Origin: Methylobacterium oryzae
Lineage (GTDB): Bacteria; Pseudomonadota; Alphaproteobacteria; Rhizobiales; Beijerinckiaceae
Reading direction: 5' to 3'
Assembly: GCF_021398735.1 (NCBI RefSeq)
Contig: NZ_CP090349.1
Location: 5,917,571 to 5,981,570 of the forward strand
Length of the DNA: 64,000 nucleotides
This document shows positions 24,894 to 33,456 of this stretch, piece after piece. Within the stretch, counting starts at the first letter, position 1. Each line of letters starts with the position of its first letter. A model generated the notes under the pieces. That model saw only the letters and a list, made by a program, of their open reading frames with translations, was not told the DNA's origin and made no database searches. A program made the translations under genes and the position numbers.

Positions 24894-26902
24894 CGGCGCA
24901 GCATCAGCCAGACGAAATAGGCGCCCCCGAGAACCGTCGCGACGAGGCCGGCGGGCAACTGCCACGGGAAGGCCGCGACGCGCCCGAGCCAGTCGGCCAG
25001 CACCATGATCAGGCCGCCGGCGAGCGTCGCCGCCACCAGCTGCTCGGCGGCCCGGCTGAAGCCCAGGCTGCGGGCGAGGTGCGGCCCCATCAGCCCGACG
25101 AAGCTCAGCGGGCCGACGAGCAGGGTCGCGGCGCCGGTCAGGATCGCGGCGACCGACAGGACCGTCAGGCGCGCCCGCGCGACCTGGAGCCCGACGGCCC
25201 GGCTCGTCTCCGCCCCGAGCGGCAGGATCGTGAGCCAGCGCGCGAGCAGCGGCGTGCCCGCGAGCACCAGGGCCGCGCCGAGGCAGGCGAGCCCGGCCTC
25301 GGTCCCGGTGGCGTTGTAGGTCGAGCCCGAGAGCCACGTCAGCAGGGCGGCGGTCCGCGGGTCGGCCGTGGCGAGCAGGAGCGCGATCACCGAGCCGATC
25401 AGGCTGGTGAGGGCCGCGCCGACGAGCAGGATCCGGGCGGAGGCGTAGCGCGCCCGGCGGCCCAGGGCCAGGATCGCCAGCAGCGTCGCGAGCGCGCCCG
25501 CCGCGGAGGCGGCCAGCATCGCGGCCGGGCCGAGGCCGGGGGCGAGGAACAGGACGAGCACCACCACCAGGGCCGCGCCCGCGGAGACGCCGAACAGCTC
25601 GGGGCTCGCGAGGGGGTTCCCGGTCAGCCGCTGCAGCAGCCCGCCCGCGTAGGCGAGCATGGCCCCGGCCCCCAGGGCGGCCAGCGCGCGCGGCGCCCGC
25701 CAGGCCAGGAGGGCGCCCGGATCGGGGCTCCACAGCCAGCCCTGGGCATCCCGCCCCAGGGTGAGCGACAGGCCGACGGCCGCGAGGGCCAGGATCGCGA
25801 GCGTCCCGATGGCGGGCCACGGCCGGGCGAGACGGACCGGGATAGGCCCCGGCGCCGGCGGCGCCTCGCGCGCCGTGCGCAGGCCCAGGATGAGGCCGAC
25901 CAGCAGGGGTGCGCCGACGAGGGCGGTGACGGCGCCGGTCGGGACACCGCTGCGGCCGATGAGCCGCTGCACGAGCTGATCGGTCAGGACGAGCAGCACC
26001 GCCCCGGCCACCGGCCCCCAGAGCAGGCGGTCGCGGAGCCGGCGGGCGCCGCCGTAGCGGGCGAGGGCCGGCCCCGCCAGGCCGACGAAGCCGATCACCC
26101 CGAGATACCCGGTCACGCTGGCGCCGACCGCGACGCCGAGGGCGAGGGCGGCGAGCCGCGTGCCGGCGGTGGAGACGCCGAGGCCCCGCGCCCCGGCATC
26201 GCCGAGCTCGATCAGGGTCAGCGGGCGCGCCAGCAGGCCGGCCGCGAGGGCCGCGAGGGCGAGGCGCGGGAAGAGGCCGCGGACGCCGTCCCAGTTGTTC
26301 TGGTTCAGCGCGCCGGCCTGCCACGCGTAGAGGTCGGAGAGCGCGTCGAAATGCGCGAGCACCAGCATCCGGTTGGCGGCCTCGGCGGACAGCCCGACCA
26401 CCAGTCCGGCGAGGATGACGGTGGACGGCGCGTAGCCGCTGCGCCCGCTCAGCAGCAGCACGAGGCCCGTGCACAGGGCCGCCCCGGCGCCCGCGACGGG
26501 CTCGTAGCCGTAGATCAGGAGGGCCGGCCACCACAGCGTCGCGAGGGCCAGGGCGAGCTTCGCGCCCGCGAACACCCCGAGGGTTCCGGGCTCGGCCAGC
26601 GGGTTGTCGAGCACCTGCTGGAACAGCACGCCGGCCAGGCCGAGCCCCCCGCCCGCCAGGACCGCCATGGCGAGGCGCGGCAGCAGGCTGTCGCGCAGGA
26701 CGAGCTGCGGCATGTCACCGTCGGTCGGGTGGAGCAGGGCGGCCCACCACTGCCCGGGCGGCAGGACGGCCGCCAGGTTGGCGTGCAGCAGCGCGGCGCT
26801 CACCGCCAGCGCGAGGGCGAGGAGCCCCGCCCCGCGCCAGAGCGGCGAGGCCCCGGACCCGTCGGCTCGCGCCCGCCGCGCTCCGGCCCCGGCCGCGCTC
26901 AC
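24890..26902 (-). CDS. fhuB: Ferric hydroxamate ABC transporter permease (double-length FhuB)
   Basis: 670 residues made of two homologous FecCD-type permease halves (about 1-335 and 340-670). Each half contains the FecCD motif: RLAMAVLAGGGLGLAGVLFQ and DNPLAEPGTLGVFAGA in the first, RALAALGAGAMLAYAGGLLQ and GNPLASPELFGVSAGA in the second, and a Gly-rich coupling segment (VIGFVGLAGP and LSFVGLMGPHLAR). Such tandem fusion is diagnostic for FhuB. The likely start is GTG 26902, which overlaps the fhuD stop by 4 bp. About 20 transmembrane helices are expected. Confidence 0.92.
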   Translation of the reverse strand: MSAAGAGARRARADGSGASPLWRGAGLLALALAVSAALLHANLAAVLPPGQWWAALLHPTDGDMPQLVLRDSLLPRLAMAVLAGGGLGLAGVLFQQVLDNPLAEPGTLGVFAGAKLALALATLWWPALLIYGYEPVAGAGAALCTGLVLLLSGRSGYAPSTVILAGLVVGLSAEAANRMLVLAHFDALSDLYAWQAGALNQNNWDGVRGLFPRLALAALAAGLLARPLTLIELGDAGARGLGVSTAGTRLAALALGVAVGASVTGYLGVIGFVGLAGPALARYGGARRLRDRLLWGPVAGAVLLVLTDQLVQRLIGRSGVPTGAVTALVGAPLLVGLILGLRTAREAPPAPGPIPVRLARPWPAIGTLAILALAAVGLSLTLGRDAQGWLWSPDPGALLAWRAPRALAALGAGAMLAYAGGLLQRLTGNPLASPELFGVSAGAALVVVLVLFLAPGLGPAAMLAASAAGALATLLAILALGRRARYASARILLVGAALTSLIGSVIALLLATADPRTAALLTWLSGSTYNATGTEAGLACLGAALVLAGTPLLARWLTILPLGAETSRAVGLQVARARLTVLSVAAILTGAATLLVGPLSFVGLMGPHLARSLGFSRAAEQLVAATLAGGLIMVLADWLGRVAAFPWQLPAGLVATVLGGAYFVWLMLRR

Positions 26903-27843
26903 GCCGGGGCCTTCCCGAGCGCCGCGGCGACCTGACGGGCGAAGCGCGCGGCCGACGGCAGGCCGCCGTTCGGATGGACGACCGGCATGCGGATCACGCG
27001 GCCGGCGCGCACGGCGGGCAGCGCCCGCCAGAGCGGGCTGTCGTCGAGGCGCCCGAGGGCGCGCGCGGTCTCGGCGCCGCGGTCGAAGTGGATCAGCGTC
27101 GCGTCGGGCACCTCCGCGAGGTCCTCGACCGCGGCGAGCACCGTGCCCGCGCCGCTCTGCCGGCCAGTCCAGGCATTGGTCAGGCCGAGGCGCTGGGCGA
27201 CCGCGCCGACGGTGCTGCGCGTGCCGAAGACGGCCAGCTGCCGCCCGTCGTCGCGGAAGCGGCAGATGTAGACCGGGCGCCCGGTCCGGCCCGCGAGCGC
27301 GGCCCGGGCCTCGGCGAGCGCCCCGTCGGTCCCGGCGACCAGCGCCCGCGCCGCCGCGGCGCGGTCGACGCGGTCCCCCAGGTCGCGGGTCAGCGCGTCG
27401 AGGTGGTCGATCGGCTCCCGCGCGCCCGCGACGATGGGCAGCGCCACGACCGGGGCGATCCGGGTCAACGCGACCTGGATCTGCGCCTGCCACGGCGCGG
27501 CGAGGATGAGATCGGGGGCGATCAGGCTGAGGAACTCGAGGTTCGGCTCCTGCAGCGGGCCGAGGTCGAGGACCGAGTCCGGCAGGGGCGGCTGCGCGAT
27601 GAGCTTCTCGTAGAGCGGCCGGTTGGCGATCGCCACCGGCACGAGGCCGATGGCGAGGAGCGTCTCGGCGAACAACCCGTCGAGGGCGACCACGCGGGCG
27701 GCGGGCGCGCCGCCCGTCTCCGCGCGCCGCGGGTCTTCGGACGCACCCGCGGGGGACGCGGCGAAGCCGCCCGGGACGAGACCCAGGACGCCCGCGGCGA
27801 GGCCGGCGAGGAGGGCGCGACGATCGCCGCGCGGGCGGCTCAT
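26899..27843 (-). CDS. fhuD: Periplasmic ferric hydroxamate-binding protein (FhuD-like)
   Basis: 314 residues. The N-terminus GDRRALLAGLAAGVLGL is a Tat-type signal peptide, as in FhuD. The mature part is a class III periplasmic binding protein: RVVALDGLFAETLLAIGLVPVA, EPNLEFLSLIAPDLIL, and the C-terminal lobe with VYICRFRDDG and DATLIHFDRG. It carries ferric siderophore from the outer-membrane receptor to FhuB. ATG 27843 (MSRPRG) or 27849 (MGMSRP) are the possible starts. A 103-bp gap separates it from the monooxygenase gene. Confidence 0.88.
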   Translation of the reverse strand: MSRPRGDRRALLAGLAAGVLGLVPGGFAASPAGASEDPRRAETGGAPAARVVALDGLFAETLLAIGLVPVAIANRPLYEKLIAQPPLPDSVLDLGPLQEPNLEFLSLIAPDLILAAPWQAQIQVALTRIAPVVALPIVAGAREPIDHLDALTRDLGDRVDRAAAARALVAGTDGALAEARAALAGRTGRPVYICRFRDDGRQLAVFGTRSTVGAVAQRLGLTNAWTGRQSGAGTVLAAVEDLAEVPDATLIHFDRGAETARALGRLDDSPLWRALPAVRAGRVIRMPVVHPNGGLPSAARFARQVAAALGKAPA

Positions 27844-27946
27844 CCCCATGCGCCGGCCCGTGCGCCGACTCGGGCGAGCGGGCGGCGGATCCGCCCGCGG
27901 CACGCCTCCGCGCGCCGCGCCCGGCCGGTCCGCGGGACGGCGAGCC

Positions 27947-29320
27947 TCATGGATGCGCTCCCTGCCGCTCCCAGGCGCGGATCCCGCCGGCGGCGGGCGC
28001 GCGCGCCGGGGCGACCGCGCCCCCGCGCCCGTCCTGATCGAGCAGGCTGTCGACGATCTCCTGTGCGCGGACCGGCAGGACCGAGAGCAGGGTGTCGCTC
28101 AGACCGTGCGAGGTCTCCGAGTAGCCCTGGACGTAGATGCGCGGGACGAAGCCGGGGCGGGTCGGGACGCGGTAGTCGCGCGCCAGGTCCGGCCCGTCGC
28201 GGTAGGGCGCGAGCGGTTCGAGGATCGCCGGGTTCGGGTCGCGCGCGTACCCGGTCGCCAGGACGACGCCGTCGTAGCTGCGCTCCGCCTCGACCTCGGC
28301 GTAGCGGTCGACGGTCCGCAGCCTGATCCCGCCCGCGTCGCCGACGGCCGAGAGGATCTCGCTGCGCGGCCGGAGGTGCAGGCGCTGCGGCCCGGAGACC
28401 TTCTCCCGGTAGACGATGACGTGGAGCGCCTTGAGCAGGTCGGCGTCGATCACCGCGTAGTTCGTGTTGCGGTAGCTGCGCACAATCGCCGCCCGCCGCT
28501 CGCTCGGCTGCGCGTACACGAAGTCGGTGCGGTCGGGGTGGAAGATCTCGTTGACGAACGGCGTCGCGTCCGACGGTCGGAGGGCGTGGCCGCGGAAGAC
28601 GAGATCGACCTGCAGCTGCGGGAAGCGGGCGTGGAGATCGTGGCCGATCTCGGCGGCGCTCTGGCCGCCGCCGATCACCGCCACGCGGGCGCCCGGGCGC
28701 GACAGGTCGAGCGGGCTGCCCGGGCCGCGCCGGTCGACGTGGTCGAGGTAGCGGCTCGAATGGCAGAGCCGGGGATCGCGCGCCAGGGCGGCGAAGGCGG
28801 CGGGCACGTGCGGGGCGCCGCCCACCGCGAGGGCGAGGTCGCGCGTCTGGCGGCGGATCTCGCGGCCCGCGGCGTCGCGGGTGACGACCCACAGGGTCTC
28901 GACCGTCCCGTCCGGTCCCAGCCCGGGCTCCACCGCGACCGCGGTCTCGCCGTAGTCGCACCGGTCGGCGAAATGGTCCGCCACCCAGCGGAGATAGTCG
29001 TTGAACTCGATCCGGCTGGGATGAAACGTCCCGAGATCGATGAAATCGTGCAGTCGACCCTGGCTGTGCAGGTAGTTCACGAAGGTCAGCGGGCTCGTCG
29101 GGTTGCGGAGCGTGACGAGGTCCTTGAGGAACGAGATCTGCATGTCGCTGCCCGGCAGCAGCATGCCGCCGTGCCATCGGAAGTGCGGCTGCCGCTCCAG
29201 GAAGCGGTACCGGAGGCCGCGCGCCGCCGGGGTCTCGGCCAGGGCGATCGCCAGGGCGAGGTTCGACGGCCCGAAGCCGACCCCGATGACGTCGCAGAGC
29301 GGTGCGGCGCGCGCGGTCAT
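27947..29320 (-). CDS. pvdA: L-ornithine N5-monooxygenase (PvdA/SidA type)
   Basis: 457 residues. N-terminal FAD motif DVIGVGFGPSNLALAIA, the SidA/PvdA-specific block WHGGMLLPGSDMQISFLKDL, the NADPH motif VAVIGGGQSAAEIGHDL (about residue 212), and the C-terminal ATGY motif (VVLATGYARDPNP). FAD/NADPH enzyme that hydroxylates the side-chain amine of ornithine, the first step to hydroxamate siderophores. ATG 29320 follows GAGGAGA. Head of the minus-strand operon pvdA-fhuDBFC and divergent from the NRPS arm; it supplies N5-hydroxyornithine for the peptide. Confidence 0.93.
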   Translation of the reverse strand: MTARAAPLCDVIGVGFGPSNLALAIALAETPAARGLRYRFLERQPHFRWHGGMLLPGSDMQISFLKDLVTLRNPTSPLTFVNYLHSQGRLHDFIDLGTFHPSRIEFNDYLRWVADHFADRCDYGETAVAVEPGLGPDGTVETLWVVTRDAAGREIRRQTRDLALAVGGAPHVPAAFAALARDPRLCHSSRYLDHVDRRGPGSPLDLSRPGARVAVIGGGQSAAEIGHDLHARFPQLQVDLVFRGHALRPSDATPFVNEIFHPDRTDFVYAQPSERRAAIVRSYRNTNYAVIDADLLKALHVIVYREKVSGPQRLHLRPRSEILSAVGDAGGIRLRTVDRYAEVEAERSYDGVVLATGYARDPNPAILEPLAPYRDGPDLARDYRVPTRPGFVPRIYVQGYSETSHGLSDTLLSVLPVRAQEIVDSLLDQDGRGGAVAPARAPAAGGIRAWERQGAHP

Positions 29321-29760
29321 CCGATCGTCTCCTCGTCCGCACGACGGGGTGGGAGCCGGGGCGCGCGGCGAGGTGCGCGGCGATCCTCGCCGCCGCGGCG
29401 CACGGGGGCGGCGCCTCCCTCGGGGGAGCCGCGCGTTCCCCCGGCGGGACCGCTCGCAGGCGACCGGAAGCTGGTTCGCGCACACGCCACTGACCGCGTC
29501 CCCCGCCAAGCCCCGGACCACAGAACACCCGCCGGCCGAACCCGCCGGCCGCACTGCGTAGCGCGAACCGCCACAGTGATTCAAGGTCTCCGGAAAACAC
29601 TTCTGACGATCGAGCAGTAATGAATTAAATTAGAACATTTCAAATATGTAAAAGGGCCCTTGAGTCCGGCGATCTTTCGGCCATGTTATGCGCCGACAAG
29701 CGAAGTTCATTGATTCATTGGCGAGGCAGCTCGCAGCTTTCACCTGAACGGGATGCATCG
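29321..29760. other. Divergent promoter region of the siderophore locus
   Basis: About 440 bp between pvdA and the mbtH gene, clearly more AT-rich than the surroundings around 29570-29680. It must hold both promoters. It contains an Irr-box-like palindrome (29629-29645). No gene is supported; the longest frames are continuations of antisense frames. Confidence 0.7.
29629..29645. promoter_or_regulatory. Iron-control-element-like palindrome
   Basis: ATTAGAA-CAT-TTCAAAT is an imperfect 7-3-7 dyad. It resembles the Irr iron control element TTTAGAA-N3-TTCTAAA as I recall it, agreeing at most half-site positions. It is between the divergent siderophore operons, 116 bp upstream of the mbtH start. 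Irr- or Fur-family control of such loci is usual in Hyphomicrobiales. Confidence 0.4.
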
Positions 29761-29994
29761 ATGGCGTTCGATCGCGAAGATACGCTGTTCTACGTGGTGG
29801 TGAATCACGAGGAGCAATACTCGATCTGGCCGAGCTACCGCGACATCCCTGACGGGTGGCGCGCCGTGGGCGATCCGCGCGCGAAGGCCGATTGCCTGGC
29901 CTACATCGACGAGGTCTGGACCGACATGCGGCCCCTGAGCCTGCGCCGACACATGGAGGCTCAGGAGCGGGACGCGGGCGGCGCGCGGGCGTGA
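29761..29994 (+). CDS. MbtH-like NRPS chaperone protein
   Basis: 77 residues, a normal MbtH length. Conserved signature is complete: [23 protein letters not shown], then [18 protein letters not shown] with the three Trp residues that frame the A-domain contact. MbtH proteins bind adenylation domains and are needed for their solubility and activity. ATG 29761 begins the domain. First gene of the plus-strand biosynthetic arm; its stop overlaps the thioesterase start (GTGA). Confidence 0.94.
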   Translation: MAFDREDTLFYVVVNHEEQYSIWPSYRDIPDGWRAVGDPRAKADCLAYIDEVWTDMRPLSLRRHMEAQERDAGGARA

Positions 29995-30713
29995 CCGTGC
30001 CGGGACGAGTCCGGCTGTTCTGCCTGCCCTACGCGGGGGCGAGCGCCGCGGTGTTCGCGCAGTGGCGCCGCGGCCTGCCCGACGCGGTCGACGTCAGGCC
30101 CGTCGAGCTGCCGGGGCGCGGCTCCCGGATCGGCGAGGCGCCCTGCACCGACCCGCGGGCGCTGACGCGGCGCCTCGCGGACGAGGTCGCCGGTTCCGTC
30201 ACGGGCTCCTACGCGCTGTTCGGCCATAGCCTGGGCGCGCTGCTCGCCTTCGAGCTGGCGCACGAACTCCGCGACCGCGGGATCGCGGCGCCGCGCGCGC
30301 TGTTCGCCTCCGGATGCGCCGGACCGGCGGTGTGCGACGGGGCGTATTTCCGCCGCCCGCGCAGCGACGCGGACCTGCGCGACGCGCTGTCCGCCTACGG
30401 CGCGACGCCGCCGGAGGCGCTGGCCGATCCCGCCCTGATGGCCCTGGTGCTGCCGGTGCTCCGGGCCGATTTCCGGCTGCGCGGCGCCTACACCTACGCG
30501 GCGCGCCCGGCGCTGGACTGCCCGATCCAGGCGCTCGGCGGGACGCGGGACGACGTCGCCCGCGCCGACCTCGAGGCCTGGGGCCGCGAGACGCGCGGCC
30601 CCTTCGACCTCGCGCTGTTCGAGGGCGACCACTTCTTCATCCACGCGCGGCGGGGGCCGGTGCTCGACCTCGTCGGCCGGCGGATCGGCGCGCGGGCCGA
30701 GGTCGCGGCCTGA
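29991..30713 (+). CDS. Type II thioesterase (GrsT/PvdG-like)
   Basis: 240 residues of an alpha/beta-hydrolase. [14 protein letters not shown] at the start, the nucleophile elbow [14 protein letters not shown] with Ser at about 80, and a C-terminal GDHFFIHA with the catalytic His are the type II thioesterase pattern. It hydrolyses wrong or stalled acyl groups from carrier domains, so it edits the NRPS line. GTG 29991 overlaps the mbtH stop by 4 bp, so the two are coupled. GTG 29997 is a second possible start. Confidence 0.9.
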   Translation: MTVPGRVRLFCLPYAGASAAVFAQWRRGLPDAVDVRPVELPGRGSRIGEAPCTDPRALTRRLADEVAGSVTGSYALFGHSLGALLAFELAHELRDRGIAAPRALFASGCAGPAVCDGAYFRRPRSDADLRDALSAYGATPPEALADPALMALVLPVLRADFRLRGAYTYAARPALDCPIQALGGTRDDVARADLEAWGRETRGPFDLALFEGDHFFIHARRGPVLDLVGRRIGARAEVAA

Positions 30714-30775
30714 GGCGGCCGCGCCCGCCCATCGGCGGCGCGCGGGCCGGCGGCGCGAACGAACGGGATGTCACC

Positions 30776-31759
30776 ATGGAGGACGCCGTGATGGAACTCG
30801 TGACCAAGCCCCTGCGGGACGAGGGTCCTCTGCCGCTCCTGGTCACGCCGCCGGAGGGCGCCGCGGGCGCGGCGCTCGCGGACGCGCTGCCGGCGATCCG
30901 GGCCGCGGCCGAGGCGCACCTCCACGCCGCGGGCGGCCTGCTGCTCCGCGGCTTCAGCCTCGACGGGCCCGACGCGTTCCGCAGCTTCGCGGCGGGCTTC
31001 GGCCACGACCTCCTGAGCTACGAGTTCGGCTCGACGCCGCGCAGCGCCGTGACCCAGGGGGTCTACACCTCGACCGAGTACCCGCCCCACCAGCACATCC
31101 CGCTGCACAACGAGCAGGCCTACGCCCGCGACTGGCCGATGAAGATCTGGTTCTACTGCCAGCAGGCGGCGCCCGAGGGGGGCGAGACGCCGCTGGCTGA
31201 CAGCCGCGCCATCTACCGCGCCGTGCCCGAGCCGATCCGCGCGCGCTTCGCCGAGCGGGGCCTGATGTACGTGCGCAACTACGGCAACGGGCTCGACGTG
31301 GCCTGGGAGCAGGTGTTCGGCACGCAGGACCGAGGGGCGGTCGAGGCGTACTGCGCCGGCCACGGGATCACCTGCGAGTGGAAGCCGGACGGCGACCTCC
31401 GCACCCGGCAGGTCTGCCAGGGCACCGCCCGCCACCCCGAGACCGGCGAGCCGGTGTGGTTCAACCAGGCCCACCTGTTCCACGTCTCGAACCTCGAGCC
31501 GGAGGTGCGCGCGACCCTCCTCGACCTCGTCGACGAGCCGGACCTGCCGCGCAACGTCTACTACGGCGACGGCAGCCCGATCCCCGACGCGGATCTCGAC
31601 GCGATCCGCGCCGTGCTCGCCGCGCACACCGTCGTCTTCCCCTGGCAGTCCGGCGACGTGGTGATGCTGGACAACATGCTGACCGCCCACGCGCGGACAC
31701 CCTTCAAGGGCCCGCGCAAGGTCGTGGTGGCGATGGCGCAAGCCGGCCGCGCGCAGTGA
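30776..31759 (+). CDS. Stand-alone TauD/SyrP-type Fe(II)/2-oxoglutarate hydroxylase (probable aspartate beta-hydroxylase)
   Basis: 327 residues of the TauD/TfdA fold. The metal triad is visible: HNE (His111, Glu113) in PLHNEQAYARDWP and the distal His about 305 in DNMLTAHART. SyrP relatives hydroxylate aspartyl residues bound on NRPS carrier domains. In siderophore loci, stand-alone members are often paired with an interface-type condensation-like domain; such a domain is found in the NRPS gene at 37934. It is homologous to the fused C-terminal domain of the NRPS gene at 33453. Start ATG 30776 (alternative 30791). Its stop overlaps the exporter ATG by one base. Confidence 0.86.
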   Translation: MEDAVMELVTKPLRDEGPLPLLVTPPEGAAGAALADALPAIRAAAEAHLHAAGGLLLRGFSLDGPDAFRSFAAGFGHDLLSYEFGSTPRSAVTQGVYTSTEYPPHQHIPLHNEQAYARDWPMKIWFYCQQAAPEGGETPLADSRAIYRAVPEPIRARFAERGLMYVRNYGNGLDVAWEQVFGTQDRGAVEAYCAGHGITCEWKPDGDLRTRQVCQGTARHPETGEPVWFNQAHLFHVSNLEPEVRATLLDLVDEPDLPRNVYYGDGSPIPDADLDAIRAVLAAHTVVFPWQSGDVVMLDNMLTAHARTPFKGPRKVVVAMAQAGRAQ

Positions 31760-33456
31760 TGGCGGCGGCGTTCGCCTTCGCGGAGCCCGGGTCCGCGCCA
31801 GGGACCGCGCTGTGGCGCGCCCTCGCGCGGGGCGCCCGCGCCCGGCTCGTGCTGGCCGGCGCGGCGAGCCTCGTCGGCGGGATCGCCACGACGGGCCTGA
31901 TCGTGCTCATCAACGGGGCGCTCCACGCGTCCGAGCCCGCCCGGGCCGACCGGGTCGCCGCCTTCGCGGCGACCGCCCTCCTCGCCTGCGCGGCGCTCGT
32001 CGTCTCGCGCGCCCTCTTCGCCGATCTCGGGCAGCGCGGGCTCGCCGATCTCCGGTCCGCGATCGCCGCGCGCGTCCAGGCCGCCGCGTTCGCGGATCTC
32101 GAGGCTGTGGGGAGCGCCCGGGTGCAGGCGCTGGTGACCGAGGACGCCAACCAGGTCGCCAACTTCCTCACGGCGCTGCCCGTGCTCGTCACCAACTGCG
32201 CGGTGGTCGCGGCGACCCTCGCCTATCTCGGCTATCTGTCGTTCCCCCTGTTCCTGGCCTCGGCCCTCACGATCGCCCTGGGGGCCGCGGGCTACTCCGC
32301 CTGCTACGGCCGCGTCACGCGCCACCTCGCCCGGGCCGGGGCGGAGCAGGACCGCCTCGTCGGACATTTCCAGGCGCTGCACGGCGGCGCCAAGGAGCTG
32401 CGCCTCAACCGGGAGAAGGGGCGCCACTTCCTCGACGCGGTCCTGGCGACCGCGATCGCCCGCGTCGCCGACCACCGCCGGCGCGGCCTCGCCCTCCTCG
32501 CGCTGGCGGCGGGCTGGGGCCGCATCCTGTTCCTGGCCCTGATCGGGCTCGCGCTGTTCGTCCCCGGGACCGGCGCGCAGAGCCAGGCGGTGACGACCGG
32601 GTACGTCATCGCCCTGCTCTACCTGATGGGGCCGCTCGAGGCGGTGCTGAACACGATGCCGCTCGTCAACCTCGCCCGCGTCGGCGCGCGGCGGATCGAG
32701 GCGGCCTTCGCCGAGCTGCCGCCCGAGCCGGTCGGCGATCCGGGGACAGGCCCGGCCGCGCCCCGGCGCGACGCCACCGTGACCCTGCGGGGCGTGACCC
32801 ATCACCGGGCCGATCCGCAGACCGGCGACCGCTTCGACCTTGGCCCGGTCGACCTGACGCTGCGCCCCGGGGAGATCACCTTCCTGGTCGGCGGCAACGG
32901 CTCCGGCAAGACCAGCCTCGCCCGGGTGATCGCCGGCCTGCACCCGCCGACCGGCGGGACGCTGTGCCTGGACGGCCGCCCGGTGGCGGGCGCGGCCCTC
33001 GCCGGCTACCGCGCGCACGTCGCGGCCGTCTTCTCCGATTTCCACCTGTTCGAGACGCTGCTCGGCCGGCCGGACGCCGCGCGCGAGGCGCAGGCGCGCG
33101 CGTGGCTGGCGCGCCTCGGCCTCGACGGCCGCGTCAGCCTCCGGGACGGGGTCTTCTCGACCCGCGATCTCTCGACGGGCCAGCGCAAGCGGCTCGCCCT
33201 CCTCGTCGCCTGCCTGGAGGACCGGCCCGTCATGATCTTCGACGAGTGGGCCGCCGACCAGGATCCCGACTCCCGGGCGGCCTTCTACGAGACGCTCCTC
33301 CCGGAGCTGGCCGCCGAGGGCCGGACGATCCTCGTCGTCACCCACGACGACCGCTGGTTCGACCGGGCCGACCAGGTCGTGAAGCTCGAGCGCGGCCTCG
33401 TGGTGGAGCACCGCGCCGCCCCGCCGCGCGGCCGCCAGGCGGGAGCCGGCGCGTGA
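31759..33456 (+). CDS. Cyclic peptide/siderophore ABC exporter (PvdE/SyrD-like, fused TMD-NBD)
   Basis: 565 residues. N-terminal half with six predicted transmembrane helices (about 20-310), C-terminal ATPase with Walker A VGGNGSGKTS (about 378), signature LSTGQRKRLAL, Walker B VMIFDEWAADQDP (about 491-500) and H-loop VVTHDDRWF. The EWAADQDP extension after Walker B is typical of the PvdE/SyrD group, which exports a siderophore or its precursor across the inner membrane. ATG 31759 overlaps the hydroxylase stop, and its own stop overlaps the NRPS start (GTGA). Confidence 0.93.
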   Translation: MAAAFAFAEPGSAPGTALWRALARGARARLVLAGAASLVGGIATTGLIVLINGALHASEPARADRVAAFAATALLACAALVVSRALFADLGQRGLADLRSAIAARVQAAAFADLEAVGSARVQALVTEDANQVANFLTALPVLVTNCAVVAATLAYLGYLSFPLFLASALTIALGAAGYSACYGRVTRHLARAGAEQDRLVGHFQALHGGAKELRLNREKGRHFLDAVLATAIARVADHRRRGLALLALAAGWGRILFLALIGLALFVPGTGAQSQAVTTGYVIALLYLMGPLEAVLNTMPLVNLARVGARRIEAAFAELPPEPVGDPGTGPAAPRRDATVTLRGVTHHRADPQTGDRFDLGPVDLTLRPGEITFLVGGNGSGKTSLARVIAGLHPPTGGTLCLDGRPVAGAALAGYRAHVAAVFSDFHLFETLLGRPDAAREAQARAWLARLGLDGRVSLRDGVFSTRDLSTGQRKRLALLVACLEDRPVMIFDEWAADQDPDSRAAFYETLLPELAAEGRTILVVTHDDRWFDRADQVVKLERGLVVEHRAAPPRGRQAGAGA

